Source: Bacillota bacterium (GTDB lineage: Bacteria > Bacillota > Clostridia > Acetivibrionales > DSM-1351). From it: DNA of 44,502 bases. The stretch spans positions 1 to 44,502 of the forward strand of contig JAEWMS010000075.1 of NCBI GenBank assembly GCA_023393115.1, given 5' to 3'. A program made the translations under genes and the position numbers. The notes beneath the pieces are model-generated. The model searched no databases, was not told the origin of the DNA, and worked only from the letters and a program-made list of their open reading frames with translations. Below are positions 1 to 8,343 of this stretch, in pieces; the stretch's first letter is position 1; each line of letters begins with the position of its first letter.

Positions 1-44
1 ATATTAAAACCACTTCTTATTTCAAATCAAAAGAACAAAACCAA

Positions 45-57
45 CCCCCCCCCCCCC
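45..57. repeat. C13 homopolymer tract
   Basis: Thirteen consecutive C residues followed by an A-rich run, in an otherwise A/T-rich region, about 45 bases upstream of the -35 box of the ATPase gene. Such tracts are prone to slipped-strand length change and also to sequencing error, so the exact length should not be trusted. Confidence 0.8.
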
Positions 58-101
58 TGAAAAAAAATTACATTTACTCCGTAAAAAATTTCCGGATACC
101 G

Positions 102-129
102 TTGTCTTTATTACTTTTTTGGATATAAT
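102..129 (+). promoter_or_regulatory. sigma-A-type promoter of the ATPase/TOPRIM cassette
   Basis: TTGTCT (102-107), a 16-base spacer and a consensus TATAAT (124-129). Transcription would begin near 136, leaving almost no leader before the ribosome site GAGGGGTG at 136-143. If the start point is slightly further upstream the leader is still only about 15 bases. It indicates that the cassette is an independent transcription unit. Confidence 0.55.
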
Positions 130-150
130 AGATATGAGGGGTGATTGTCA

Positions 151-1248
151 ATGCTTAAGTTATTTGAAGTATCAGGTTTTAAGAACTTTAAAGACATAAT
201 AAAGTTGGATTTTTCAGATGTACGTGATTACAAGTTTAATTCAAACTGTATTACTAAAAACCTGTTGAGCAAGATTATTATATATGGAAAAAACTCAATT
301 GGTAAATCCAATTTTGGACTTGCAATTTTTGATATTGTCTCCCATTTGTCAGGTAAAAATGTAACACCAGGCTTATATGAATATTATCTAAATGTAAACA
401 GTCTTAACGATTATGCTGAATTCCATTATATTTTTCAGTTTGACAATCAAGAGATTGACTACAGGTATAGAAAGGACAAAAAGCAAAGTCTGATTTATGA
501 GAAAATTGATATTGATGGTTCGATGCTGTTCGAATATGATTATATAAAAAATAAAGGGAACACTGATGGAATAGTGGAAATTGCACCAACATTGAATTGG
601 GCCTTTCAAGATACCGATTCAATTCTCAAATATGTTATTAATAATACTATCCTTGACAACAATCATCCACTTCGCAATCTAATGAGATATGTTACGAATA
701 TGCTTTGGTTTAGAAACTTAGACGAGAATAGATACATCGGGTATAAAAGTAAAAGTAATGATTATTATGATTTTATTTTTAATCCAGAAGTACTTTCTGA
801 ATTTGAAAGTTTCCTCCATAAATCAGGAGTAGAAGAAAGCCTCATTGTTAAAAAAGATAGTGATGGTCAGAAAAGACTATATTTTAACAGTGAAACTCCT
901 TTACCTTTTTTTAAAGTTGCATCAAGTGGTACAAAAGCATTGTACACTTTCTTCTATTGGTATAAAACTTGTACTGATGTTACATTTATGTTTATTGATG
1001 AATTTGATGCATATTATCATTATGAACTAGCTGAGAGTATTGTTACTATGCTGGAAAGTATGCCTAACACACAGGTTATTTTAACTTCTCACAATACTAA
1101 TTTACTAACTAACCGTATTATGCGTCCCGACTGCTATTTCATTTTAACGAAGAAAAAACTTACTTCTCTTGTAAATGCAACTGAACGGGAGCTTCGAGAG
1201 GGTCATAATTTAGAGAAGTTGTACATGAGTGGTGAATTTAATGGATAA
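151..1248 (+). CDS. AAA-family ATPase of a two-gene ATPase/TOPRIM-like defence cassette
   Basis: This 365-residue SMC/ABC-like ATPase belongs to the AAA_15/AAA_21 group seen in OLD, AbiL, RloA and PARIS-type systems. Walker A is GKNSIGKS at residues 46-53, after an N-terminal 'FKNF' segment typical of the group. Walker B is FMFIDEFD around D283/E284, followed by a TSHN motif near 312-315 that matches the switch histidine region. The ATG at 151 is chosen because GAGGGGTG lies 7 bases upstream; a TTG at 145 would overlap that site. Its last 8 bases overlap the next gene, which implies translational coupling. Base composition is more A/T-rich than the neighbouring housekeeping genes, consistent with transfer. 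ATPase identity is secure; the defence role is inferred from the gene pair. Confidence 0.8.
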   Translation: MLKLFEVSGFKNFKDIIKLDFSDVRDYKFNSNCITKNLLSKIIIYGKNSIGKSNFGLAIFDIVSHLSGKNVTPGLYEYYLNVNSLNDYAEFHYIFQFDNQEIDYRYRKDKKQSLIYEKIDIDGSMLFEYDYIKNKGNTDGIVEIAPTLNWAFQDTDSILKYVINNTILDNNHPLRNLMRYVTNMLWFRNLDENRYIGYKSKSNDYYDFIFNPEVLSEFESFLHKSGVEESLIVKKDSDGQKRLYFNSETPLPFFKVASSGTKALYTFFYWYKTCTDVTFMFIDEFDAYYHYELAESIVTMLESMPNTQVILTSHNTNLLTNRIMRPDCYFILTKKKLTSLVNATERELREGHNLEKLYMSGEFNG

Positions 1249-1972
1249 AACAAGTCAGATTCTAGTCTTAGTCGAAGGAGCAAAAACTGATTTAAGACTT
1301 TTTAACCATTTATTGCATATATATGGTATTGATAGCAAACATGAGGTGGTATCATATAATACTAATATCTATGTACTGTATAATCAAATGTTTGCTGAAG
1401 GGAATCCTGATTCAATAGATCTACTTCAATTACTTAAGGAAAAAGAAATGGATTCCGAAAGAAAGAAAATTTTTGATGTACATTATTCTGATATCATTTT
1501 AGTATTTGATTTTGAACCTCACGATCAATTGTTTTCCAGTGGAAAGATACTGGAAATGTTGCAATATTTTAATGAATCATCTGATACGGGTAAACTATAT
1601 ATAAATTATCCAATGGTTGAATCATTTTACCATATGAAATCAATACCCGATGAATGTTATATTGATTATGTGGTTTCATTAGACGAATTAATTAAAGGAA
1701 CATATAAGCAAAGAGTAAACAAGGAAAACAGAAACCGTAATTATTTGAAATTTGCGGTTAATCGTGAAGAATGTAATAGCGTAAATAGGCAGAATATTGA
1801 AAAAGCATGGTATATAACTAAAACAGACAGAATAGAAAGTTTTATTCTGCCTGATTTGATGGAAGTATTAAAGAAACAGGTACTAAAAGTAGAACGAGAA
1901 AAAGTCGTCTCAGTGCTCTGTACATGTGCTTTCTACATAGCGGATTACAATCCTAAATATATACAATATTAA
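1241..1972 (+). CDS. TOPRIM-like (RloB/DUF4435/OLD-type) partner protein
   Basis: This 243-residue soluble protein begins ILVLVEGAKTDLRLF, with E12 in the position of the first TOPRIM acidic residue. A second acidic cluster, VFDFEPHD (D90, E92, D95), follows a hydrophobic strand, as in the DxD motif of OLD-type nucleases. The C-terminal half has no motif I recognise. The ATG at 1241 overlaps the ATPase stop codon; in-frame GTG codons at 1229 and 1232 are alternatives. In known ATPase plus stand-alone TOPRIM pairs (AbiLi/AbiLii, PARIS AriA/AriB, RloA/RloB) this subunit is the toxic nuclease held by the ATPase. Assignment to a named family is uncertain. Confidence 0.55.
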   Translation: MDKTSQILVLVEGAKTDLRLFNHLLHIYGIDSKHEVVSYNTNIYVLYNQMFAEGNPDSIDLLQLLKEKEMDSERKKIFDVHYSDIILVFDFEPHDQLFSSGKILEMLQYFNESSDTGKLYINYPMVESFYHMKSIPDECYIDYVVSLDELIKGTYKQRVNKENRNRNYLKFAVNREECNSVNRQNIEKAWYITKTDRIESFILPDLMEVLKKQVLKVEREKVVSVLCTCAFYIADYNPKYIQY

Positions 1973-2158
1973 TTTTATACATACAATACCCTATATTTTT
2001 TGTTACCCTAAGAAAGTCAACCATAACTCTTCACTCTTCACCATTCCCTATTCATTATTCACTTTTTTGTGTTAGAATAATACTGTCTTTGTTTGCCGAA
2101 GATATAAGATCTAGTAGTAAGAATCATGTAGTTTAAATTATTGAAAAGGACGATTTTA

Positions 2159-4243
2159 ATGGCTTTTTTACCAATAAGCTTTGAAGATATGAATGATCGC
2201 GGTTGGGAGCAGTTGGATTTTCTGTACATCAGTGGAGATGCATATGTAGACCATCCAAGCTTTGGACATGCGATAATTACAAGGGTTCTGGAAAGTGAGG
2301 GCTTTAAAGTCGGCATAATTGCTCAGCCCAACTGGAAAAACAGTGAAGACTTTAAGAGGTTAGGACGTCCTAAATATGGTGTCCTTATATCCTCCGGTGT
2401 TATAGATTCAATGGTTAATCATTATACTGCAAGCAGGAAAAAGAGGTCAAACGATCTTTATTCTCCCGGAGGGAAGGCAGGTTACAGGCCTGACCGTGCA
2501 GTAATAGTTTATGCTAATAAAATAAAGGAAATATTTAAGGATACGCCTGTTATAATTGGAGGAATAGAGGCCAGTCTCAGAAGATTTGCCCATTATGACT
2601 ATTGGGACGACAAGGTTAGAAGGTCGATACTTCTCGATGCAAAAGCCGATATTTTATCCTATGGGATGGGAGAAAAACCTATTGTCGAAATAGCAAAGCT
2701 GTTGAGAAAGGATGTTCCCATATCCAGTATAAAACATACCCGTGGGTGTTGTTATCTTGCCGCCTATGATGAGCTTCCTGAAGAAATCAGGGATGCCATA
2801 GCATCCAATGGCTCAAAGAAAGTAGCTGTATTGCCTTCCTTCGAAGAGGTGGCTGAAGACAAGAAAGCCTACGCCGAAGCCTTTAAAATTCAATATAATG
2901 AACAGGATGCCATAAGCGGAAGAATATTGGTTCAAAAACATGGGGACAGGTATCTGGTACAAAACCCTCCATCCCTGCCCATGTCTGTCTCTGAACTGGA
3001 CAAGGTTTATGCACTTCCCTATGAAAGAACCTACCACCCGGTTTATGAGAAATGGGGTGGGATTCCTGCAATTACTGAAGTAGAATTCAGTATAACAAGC
3101 CATAGAGGCTGCTATGGGGGATGTTCGTTCTGTGCTTTGAATTTTCATCAGGGAAGAGTGATACAGAAACGCAGTCAGGCTTCAGTTATAAATGAGGCAA
3201 AGAAGCTTATCTGGACCGAAGGCTTTAAAGGCTATATTCACGATGTGGGGGGGCCAACTGCTAATTTCAGAAGTGTAGCCTGTGAAAATCAGGTCAAACA
3301 CGGAGTGTGTAAGGACAGGCAGTGCCTTCATCCAAATCCTTGTAAAAATCTGAAAGTGGATCATTCCGAGTATCTGGATTTATTGAGGAAGCTCAGAGCC
3401 CTTCCGGAGGTTAAAAAAGTATTTATACGTTCGGGTATCAGGTATGATTATCTGATGCTGGATAAAAATGATGATTTCTTTACTGAACTGTGTGAACATC
3501 ATGTCAGCGGACAATTAAAAGTTGCACCTGAACACGTAGTAGATAGAGTACTTGAGAAAATGGGTAAACCTGACCGGAAGCTATATGACCGCTTTGTAAA
3601 GAAATTCTATGATATTAACAGAAAAATAAATAAAGAACAGTACCTTGTTCCTTACCTGATTTCCAGCCATCCCGGAAGTGATTTGAATGCCGCTGTGGAG
3701 CTTGCTGAATATCTTAAGGAAAATGGAATAAATCCTGAACAGGTACAGGATTTCTATCCGACGCCCGGAACATTGTCCACATGTATGTTTCATAGTGGAT
3801 ATGACCCGAGAAATATGAAGAAGGTATATGTACCTAGATTACCCCGGGAAAAAGCAATGCAGAGGGCTTTACTTCAGTATAGGAAAAAGGAAAACTACCG
3901 TCTTGTTGTGGAGGCTCTGAAAGAGGCTCATAGAGAGGATTTAATAGGTTTCGGCCAAAATTGCCTTGTTAAGCCTCTGAAGGGGATGATATTGTCAAGC
4001 GGCAGCAGTCAGAAAAAAGCAGACAATAACCAGAAAAAAGCAGACAATAACCAGAAAAAAGCAGGCAGTAACCAGAAAAAAGCTGATAGTAAACAGAGAA
4101 AAACAGACAGTAATCGAAAGAAAATTGATAATAAACAAAAGAAAGCAGTAACAAAATCCTTTGACAACAGACATGAGCAGGCTGGCAGAAAGCCGACTAC
4201 CGGAAGACAAAGGCAGGAAGGTAAAAAGCAGCATATTAAATAA
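2159..4243 (+). CDS. YgiQ family radical SAM protein with a lysine-rich repeat tail
   Basis: This 694-residue protein has the YgiQ layout: an N-terminal segment opening FLPISFEDMNDRGWEQLDF, a B12-binding-like region, then a radical SAM core with GCYGGCSFC (CX3CX2C) near residues 317-326, and a C-terminal YgiQ-specific domain ending at VKPLKG. The family's reaction is not established. The ATG at 2159 is preferred because AAAAGGA sits 8 bases upstream; the in-frame TTG at 2141 precedes that site. The last 75 or so residues are a low-complexity K/Q/N-rich extension built of heptads related to QKKADNN, which is not part of the core family fold. The gene stands alone between the defence cassette and folD. 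Confidence 0.85.
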   Translation: MAFLPISFEDMNDRGWEQLDFLYISGDAYVDHPSFGHAIITRVLESEGFKVGIIAQPNWKNSEDFKRLGRPKYGVLISSGVIDSMVNHYTASRKKRSNDLYSPGGKAGYRPDRAVIVYANKIKEIFKDTPVIIGGIEASLRRFAHYDYWDDKVRRSILLDAKADILSYGMGEKPIVEIAKLLRKDVPISSIKHTRGCCYLAAYDELPEEIRDAIASNGSKKVAVLPSFEEVAEDKKAYAEAFKIQYNEQDAISGRILVQKHGDRYLVQNPPSLPMSVSELDKVYALPYERTYHPVYEKWGGIPAITEVEFSITSHRGCYGGCSFCALNFHQGRVIQKRSQASVINEAKKLIWTEGFKGYIHDVGGPTANFRSVACENQVKHGVCKDRQCLHPNPCKNLKVDHSEYLDLLRKLRALPEVKKVFIRSGIRYDYLMLDKNDDFFTELCEHHVSGQLKVAPEHVVDRVLEKMGKPDRKLYDRFVKKFYDINRKINKEQYLVPYLISSHPGSDLNAAVELAEYLKENGINPEQVQDFYPTPGTLSTCMFHSGYDPRNMKKVYVPRLPREKAMQRALLQYRKKENYRLVVEALKEAHREDLIGFGQNCLVKPLKGMILSSGSSQKKADNNQKKADNNQKKAGSNQKKADSKQRKTDSNRKKIDNKQKKAVTKSFDNRHEQAGRKPTTGRQRQEGKKQHIK
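4010..4156 (+). repeat. 21-base tandem repeat inside the ygiQ-like gene
   Basis: Seven in-frame 21-base units (4010, 4031, 4052, 4073, 4094, 4115, 4136). The first two are nearly identical and later ones progressively diverge. They encode QKKADNN, QKKADNN, QKKAGSN, QKKADSK, QRKTDSN, RKKIDNK and QKKAVTK, giving a strongly basic tail likely to bind RNA or ribosomes (inference). Confidence 0.85.
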
Positions 4244-4359
4244 ATTGACAACCTTAATTCCTTAAAATAAAATATATAAAGAACCAAAGGAAGAAGATTT
4301 TTCCACATTGGATGAATTTTATTCCGTATAACAATAAATGCAAATGAGAGGAATTATAT

Positions 4360-5217
4360 ATGTCAGCAAAAGTACTAAATGGAACAGAACTTGCGGCAAA
4401 AGTTAAAGCAGAACTAAAGGTGAAGGTTGAAGCCCTCAGAGAAAAAGGAATAAATACCGGCCTGGCAGTTATTATAGTAGGGGATGATCCTGCTTCAAGA
4501 GTATATGTAAATCATAAGAAAAATGATTGTGCCGAGATAGGAATTAAATCATTTGAATATGCTCTTCCTGCATCTACTTCAGAAGAAGAATTGTTGGAAT
4601 TAATTGAAACCTTGAATAACGATAATAGTGTCAATGGAATACTTGTTCAGCTTCCAATACCAAAGCACATTAATGAGGATAGGGTTATAGCTGCAATAAA
4701 TCCTCAAAAAGATGCCGATTGCTTCCATCCTGTAAATGTAGGTAATTTGATGATCGGTAAGCCACAATTCCTGCCATGCACTCCTGCCGGAGTTGTAGAG
4801 CTTTTGGAAGCTAATGATATTCAGATTGAGGGAAAGAATTGTGTCATAGTTGGAAGAAGTAATATCGTGGGAAAACCACAAGCAATTCTTTTGCTTGCTA
4901 AAAATGCGACGGTTACCATTTGCCATTCAAAGACTGCAAATATTTCTGAAATATGCAGGAGTGCAGACATTTTGGTTGTGGCCATAGGAAAGGCCGAATT
5001 TGTTAAGCCGGAAAATGTAAAACCCGGCGCAGTAGTCATTGATGTTGGTGTATCCCGCGGTGCAGATGGTAAATTAGTGGGGGATGTTCAGTTCCCGACA
5101 GTGTCAGAAGTCGCTTCTGCAATAACAAAAGTTACCGGCGGAGTAGGACCAATGACCAGGGCCATGCTTATGAAAAATACAGTAAAGGCTACCTTACTGC
5201 AAAATAATTTGCTATAA
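4360..5217 (+). CDS. folD: bifunctional methylenetetrahydrofolate dehydrogenase / methenyltetrahydrofolate cyclohydrolase
   Basis: FolD interconverts 5,10-methylene-THF and 10-formyl-THF in the cytosol, using NADP. The 285-residue length is standard. YVNHKKNDCAEIGI near residue 50 carries the catalytic lysine and the nearby tyrosine. PCTPAGVVELLE (about 135) is the second family signature, and VGRSNIVGKP (about 165) is the dinucleotide-binding loop. The Shine-Dalgarno site GAGAGGAA precedes the ATG. It is separated by about 115 bases from the ygiQ-like gene and by 510 bases from rny, so it is probably monocistronic. Confidence 0.95.
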   Translation: MSAKVLNGTELAAKVKAELKVKVEALREKGINTGLAVIIVGDDPASRVYVNHKKNDCAEIGIKSFEYALPASTSEEELLELIETLNNDNSVNGILVQLPIPKHINEDRVIAAINPQKDADCFHPVNVGNLMIGKPQFLPCTPAGVVELLEANDIQIEGKNCVIVGRSNIVGKPQAILLLAKNATVTICHSKTANISEICRSADILVVAIGKAEFVKPENVKPGAVVIDVGVSRGADGKLVGDVQFPTVSEVASAITKVTGGVGPMTRAMLMKNTVKATLLQNNLL

Positions 5218-5727
5218 GCCGAGTACTATACTATATATTGAGTTACTGCAGTCATGGATTAATATATTATTGGAAAATGTCACAAAAAAACGTGGCAATA
5301 ACCTATGAAATTTTTAATTCTTGACATAAAAATTAAAAAAGATTAAAATTAACTTGATTATGACAATTAAGTTGGTTGTATTGTAGAAGGTTATTATTAT
5401 CAGAAAACACATTTGTCAGATTGTTGACTTTCAGAATATATGCTTTATGTAGGCTAATTATATATGCAGGTTTGTTTTTATATCTCATATCGATTTAAAG
5501 TACATTTATGTACTGATTATAGCCATAGGCATAAACTCTCAGTTTTTTGATTATGATCATACTGTTTGCGATACAGTAAGGATTATCTATTATCCCTTTC
5601 CAACTTTAACATCATAAAAGTCAATTTCATTTATACTTCGGACATCAGAGGTTAATATTGACTATATTTCGAATATGAATTTTGAAAATTGAGCATTGAA
5701 AACTGAATAAGGAGGAGGTGTGTAACA
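5218..5727. other. long gene-free leader region upstream of rny
   Basis: 510 bases without a convincing ORF. It contains a good promoter at 5321-5349, which would give rny a leader of about 370 bases. Within the leader there is a small hairpin (TACTGT / ACAGTA around 5559-5577) and several A/T-rich stretches with possible secondary promoters such as TTGACT near 5424. No known riboswitch class was recognised. Confidence 0.5.
5321..5349 (+). promoter_or_regulatory. sigma-A-type promoter for rny
   Basis: Perfect TTGACA at 5321-5326, a 17-base spacer and TAAAAT at 5344-5349. The downstream gene starts about 370 bases later, so the transcript has an unusually long untranslated leader. Confidence 0.6.
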
Positions 5728-7302
5728 ATCGAACTTACAAGCATTTTAATTGGTTTAGTCGTTGGATTGATTATTGCAGCAATTGCTTCATTTATATCTT
5801 ACAGAATTTCTTTTAACAAGGGCTTTGAGGCCAGAAAAAAACAAGCTGAAGCTGCTATCGGAAGTGCCGAGCAGGAAGCACAGAGGATTGTCGGAGAAGC
5901 ATTAAAGCAAGGCGAAGGTAAGAAGAGAGAAGCACTTCTTGAAGCTAAAGAGGAGATTCATAAAAGCAGAATTGAACTTGATAGAGATATCAAGGATAGA
6001 CGTAATGAATTCCAGAGGCAGGAAAGAAGATTGGTTCAGAAGGAAGAAACCCTTGATAAAAAAGTGGAAGCCCTTGAGCAAAAGGACGAAGCCTTAAACA
6101 AGAAGATCAAGGATATAGAGGTTTTACAGGAGCGTTCAGAAGAGCTTGTTAAAAAGCAGACTGAGGAACTTGAAAGAATCTCCGGGTTATCTGTTGAAGA
6201 TGCAAAAGAGTACCTTCTCAGAAATATTGAAAATGAAGTTAAGCACGAAGCTGCTGCGCTTATTAAGGAAATCGAAGCGAACGCGAAGCAGGAAGCAGAC
6301 AGAAAGGCCAAGGACATTCTGGCAACTGCTATTCAGAAGTGTGCTGCAGATCACGTATCTGAAGCAACAGTTTCTGTAGTACCTTTACCAAATGATGAGA
6401 TGAAGGGAAGAATAATTGGTCGTGAGGGTAGAAATATCAGAACTCTCGAGACCTTAACAGGAATTGACCTGATTATAGATGATACACCGGAAGCGGTAAT
6501 ATTATCAGGATTTGACCCCATACGCAGAGAGGTCGCAAGATTGACACTTGAGAAGCTTATACTTGACGGTAGAATTCATCCTGCAAGGATTGAAGAAATG
6601 GTTGAAAAAGCCAAGAAGGAAGTTGACAATACTATCCGTCAGGAGGGTGACAACGCTGCATTTGAAACAGGAGTACATGGCTTGCATCCAGAGCTTATAA
6701 GATTACTTGGTAAACTGAAATTCAGGACTAGTTATGGACAAAACGTACTTAACCATTCAATAGAGGTATCACACTTGGCCGGTATTATGGCGGCTGAGCT
6801 TGGAGTAGATGTTCCTCTAGCAAAGAGAGCTGGTTTGCTTCATGACATTGGTAAGGCTATTGACCATGAGGTTGAAGGATCACATGTTACTATAGGTGCC
6901 GATGTAGCCAAGAAGTATAAGGAAGGCGCAGATGTTATAAATGCCATCCTTTCTCACCACGGTGATGTTGAAGCTACAAGCATAGTTTCTGTACTTGTAC
7001 AGGCTGCAGATTCAATATCTGCTGCAAGACCGGGTGCAAGAAGAGAAACTCTTGAATCGTACATCAAACGTCTTGAAAAGCTTGAAGAAATAGCAAATTC
7101 CTTTGAAGGAGTTGAGAAGTGCTTCGCAATTCAAGCAGGTAGAGAAATTAGAATCATGGTAAAACCAGAAGTGGTAAATGATGCAGATATCGTACTCAAA
7201 GCCAGAGAAATTGTTAAGAAAATCGAAGATGAACTTGAATATCCCGGACAGATAAAAGTCACTCTGCTCAGGGAGACAAGAGCTATTGAATATGCTAAGT
7301 AA
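5728..7302 (+). CDS. rny: ribonuclease Y, probable non-canonical ATC start
   Basis: Membrane-anchored endoribonuclease that starts decay and processing of many Gram-positive mRNAs. In order: an N-terminal membrane helix (ELTSILIGLVVGLIIAAIA), a long charged coiled coil to about residue 200, a KH domain with GRIIGREGRNIRTLE, and an HD domain with HDIGKAIDHE. It ends ETRAIEYAK, as in B. subtilis. The first conventional start in frame is TTG at 5767, but it has no ribosome site and would cut into the membrane helix. The frame stays open upstream to ATC at 5728, which lies exactly 7 bases after AGGAGGAGGTG (5710-5720) and gives 524 residues, close to the 520 of B. subtilis. I therefore place the start at 5728. 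A single-base change or sequencing error (ATG to ATC) is equally possible. Confidence 0.9.
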   Translation: MELTSILIGLVVGLIIAAIASFISYRISFNKGFEARKKQAEAAIGSAEQEAQRIVGEALKQGEGKKREALLEAKEEIHKSRIELDRDIKDRRNEFQRQERRLVQKEETLDKKVEALEQKDEALNKKIKDIEVLQERSEELVKKQTEELERISGLSVEDAKEYLLRNIENEVKHEAAALIKEIEANAKQEADRKAKDILATAIQKCAADHVSEATVSVVPLPNDEMKGRIIGREGRNIRTLETLTGIDLIIDDTPEAVILSGFDPIRREVARLTLEKLILDGRIHPARIEEMVEKAKKEVDNTIRQEGDNAAFETGVHGLHPELIRLLGKLKFRTSYGQNVLNHSIEVSHLAGIMAAELGVDVPLAKRAGLLHDIGKAIDHEVEGSHVTIGADVAKKYKEGADVINAILSHHGDVEATSIVSVLVQAADSISAARPGARRETLESYIKRLEKLEEIANSFEGVEKCFAIQAGREIRIMVKPEVVNDADIVLKAREIVKKIEDELEYPGQIKVTLLRETRAIEYAK

Positions 7303-7334
7303 TTACTAATCCAGCCCTAGAGCTGGTTATAAAC

Positions 7335-7366
7335 AAAAAAGCGTGGGAAACCACGCTTTTTTGTTT
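7335..7366 (+). terminator. rho-independent terminator after rny
   Basis: A perfect stem, AAAAAAGCGTGG with GAAA loop and CCACGCTTTTTT, followed by more T residues. It separates rny from ymdB. Confidence 0.9.
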
Positions 7367-7460
7367 GCCTAAAAAAATTATATTTAGCTTAATTGGTGTT
7401 TTTGTATTATAATTGTTAAAGATATAATAATATATTTATAATAGTTTTGGAGGAAATGTC

Positions 7461-8255
7461 TTGAAAATACTTTTTATTGGGGATGTATACGGAAACCCCG
7501 GAAGGAAAGCTGTAAAGGACTGTGTACCTAAGTTAAGAAAAGAACTTGAAATAGATTTTTGTATTGCTAATGGAGAAAACTGTGCCGCGGGCAGCGGGAT
7601 AACATATATAATTGCGCAGGAACTGTACAAAGCAGGAGTTGATTGCATTACTATGGGCAATCATACCTGGTCGAAAAAGGAAATACTTAATTTTATAGAT
7701 TCGGATGATAAGATAGTCAGGCCAGCCAATTTTCCACAAAATGTACCTGGAAGGGGCTATACCATACTTAAATCTAATGGTAAGGAAATGGCTGTATTAA
7801 ACCTTATGGGAAGGGTATACATGGACGATATTGACTGTCCCTTTACTACTGCCGACAGAGAGCTTGAAATTATCAAAGCAAAAACTAAGGTGGTTTTTGT
7901 TGACATGCATGCTGAAGCAACTTCGGAAAAGTGTGCTTTGGGCTGGTATCTTGACGGTAAAATCTGCTGTCTCGCAGGTACACATACCCACGTACAAACC
8001 GCAGATGAAAGGATTTTGCCCTTCGGGACAGCAATAATTTCAGATGTGGGCATGACCGGACCTTATGATGGAGTAATCGGTGTGGACAAGGAGCTTATTA
8101 TAGATAGATTTATAACAAGAATGCCTCAAAAGTTTGAGGTTGCAAAGGGAAGAGTACAATTTTGCGCTATTTACCTTGAGGTTGATGACAAGACCGGAAA
8201 GGCAGTGAAAATTGAGAGGATACACCGTCTTTTTGATGAACATCAGCTGTCGTGA
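7461..8255 (+). CDS. ymdB: YmdB-family 2',3'-cyclic-AMP metallophosphoesterase
   Basis: A 264-residue dinuclear-metal phosphoesterase of the TIGR00282 family. In B. subtilis YmdB hydrolyses 2',3'-cAMP and influences biofilm and motility decisions. Metal-ligand motifs are all present: FIGDVYGNPGR at the N-terminus, ANGENCAAGSG near residue 37, MGNHTW near 66, VDMHAEATSEK near 150 and GTHTHVQTAD near 175. The start is TTG at 7461, with GGAGGA 6 bases upstream. It follows rny, the usual clostridial and bacillar order, although the spoVS gene often found next to it is absent here. Confidence 0.9.
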   Translation: MKILFIGDVYGNPGRKAVKDCVPKLRKELEIDFCIANGENCAAGSGITYIIAQELYKAGVDCITMGNHTWSKKEILNFIDSDDKIVRPANFPQNVPGRGYTILKSNGKEMAVLNLMGRVYMDDIDCPFTTADRELEIIKAKTKVVFVDMHAEATSEKCALGWYLDGKICCLAGTHTHVQTADERILPFGTAIISDVGMTGPYDGVIGVDKELIIDRFITRMPQKFEVAKGRVQFCAIYLEVDDKTGKAVKIERIHRLFDEHQLS

Positions 8256-8343
8256 AATTACTGAAGCTAGGAGTATAACCTAAATAAGTTATAAAATAGG
8301 TTATATTAAAGCATTTCAGTTTGTAGTAATAGGGAGGCAAAGA

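Noticed and set aside
1990..2070. CTTCACTCTTCACCATTCCC-type repeat-like sequence
   Set aside because: Low-complexity TGAA/TGAATA-type sequence common in intergenic DNA of many bacteria. No clear unit or boundaries here, so not called a repeat element.
5660..5712. TTTGAAAATTGAGCATTGAAAACTGAATA stretch resembling rRNA-leader-type sequence
   Set aside because: Short, A/T-rich and partly repeated at 44477-44490. No rRNA, tRNA or processing partner is nearby, so it is taken as composition bias.
7408..7442. Promoter-like TATAAT boxes before ymdB
   Set aside because: Several A/T-rich -10-like hexamers exist, but none has a convincing -35 with a start point leaving room for the ribosome site.
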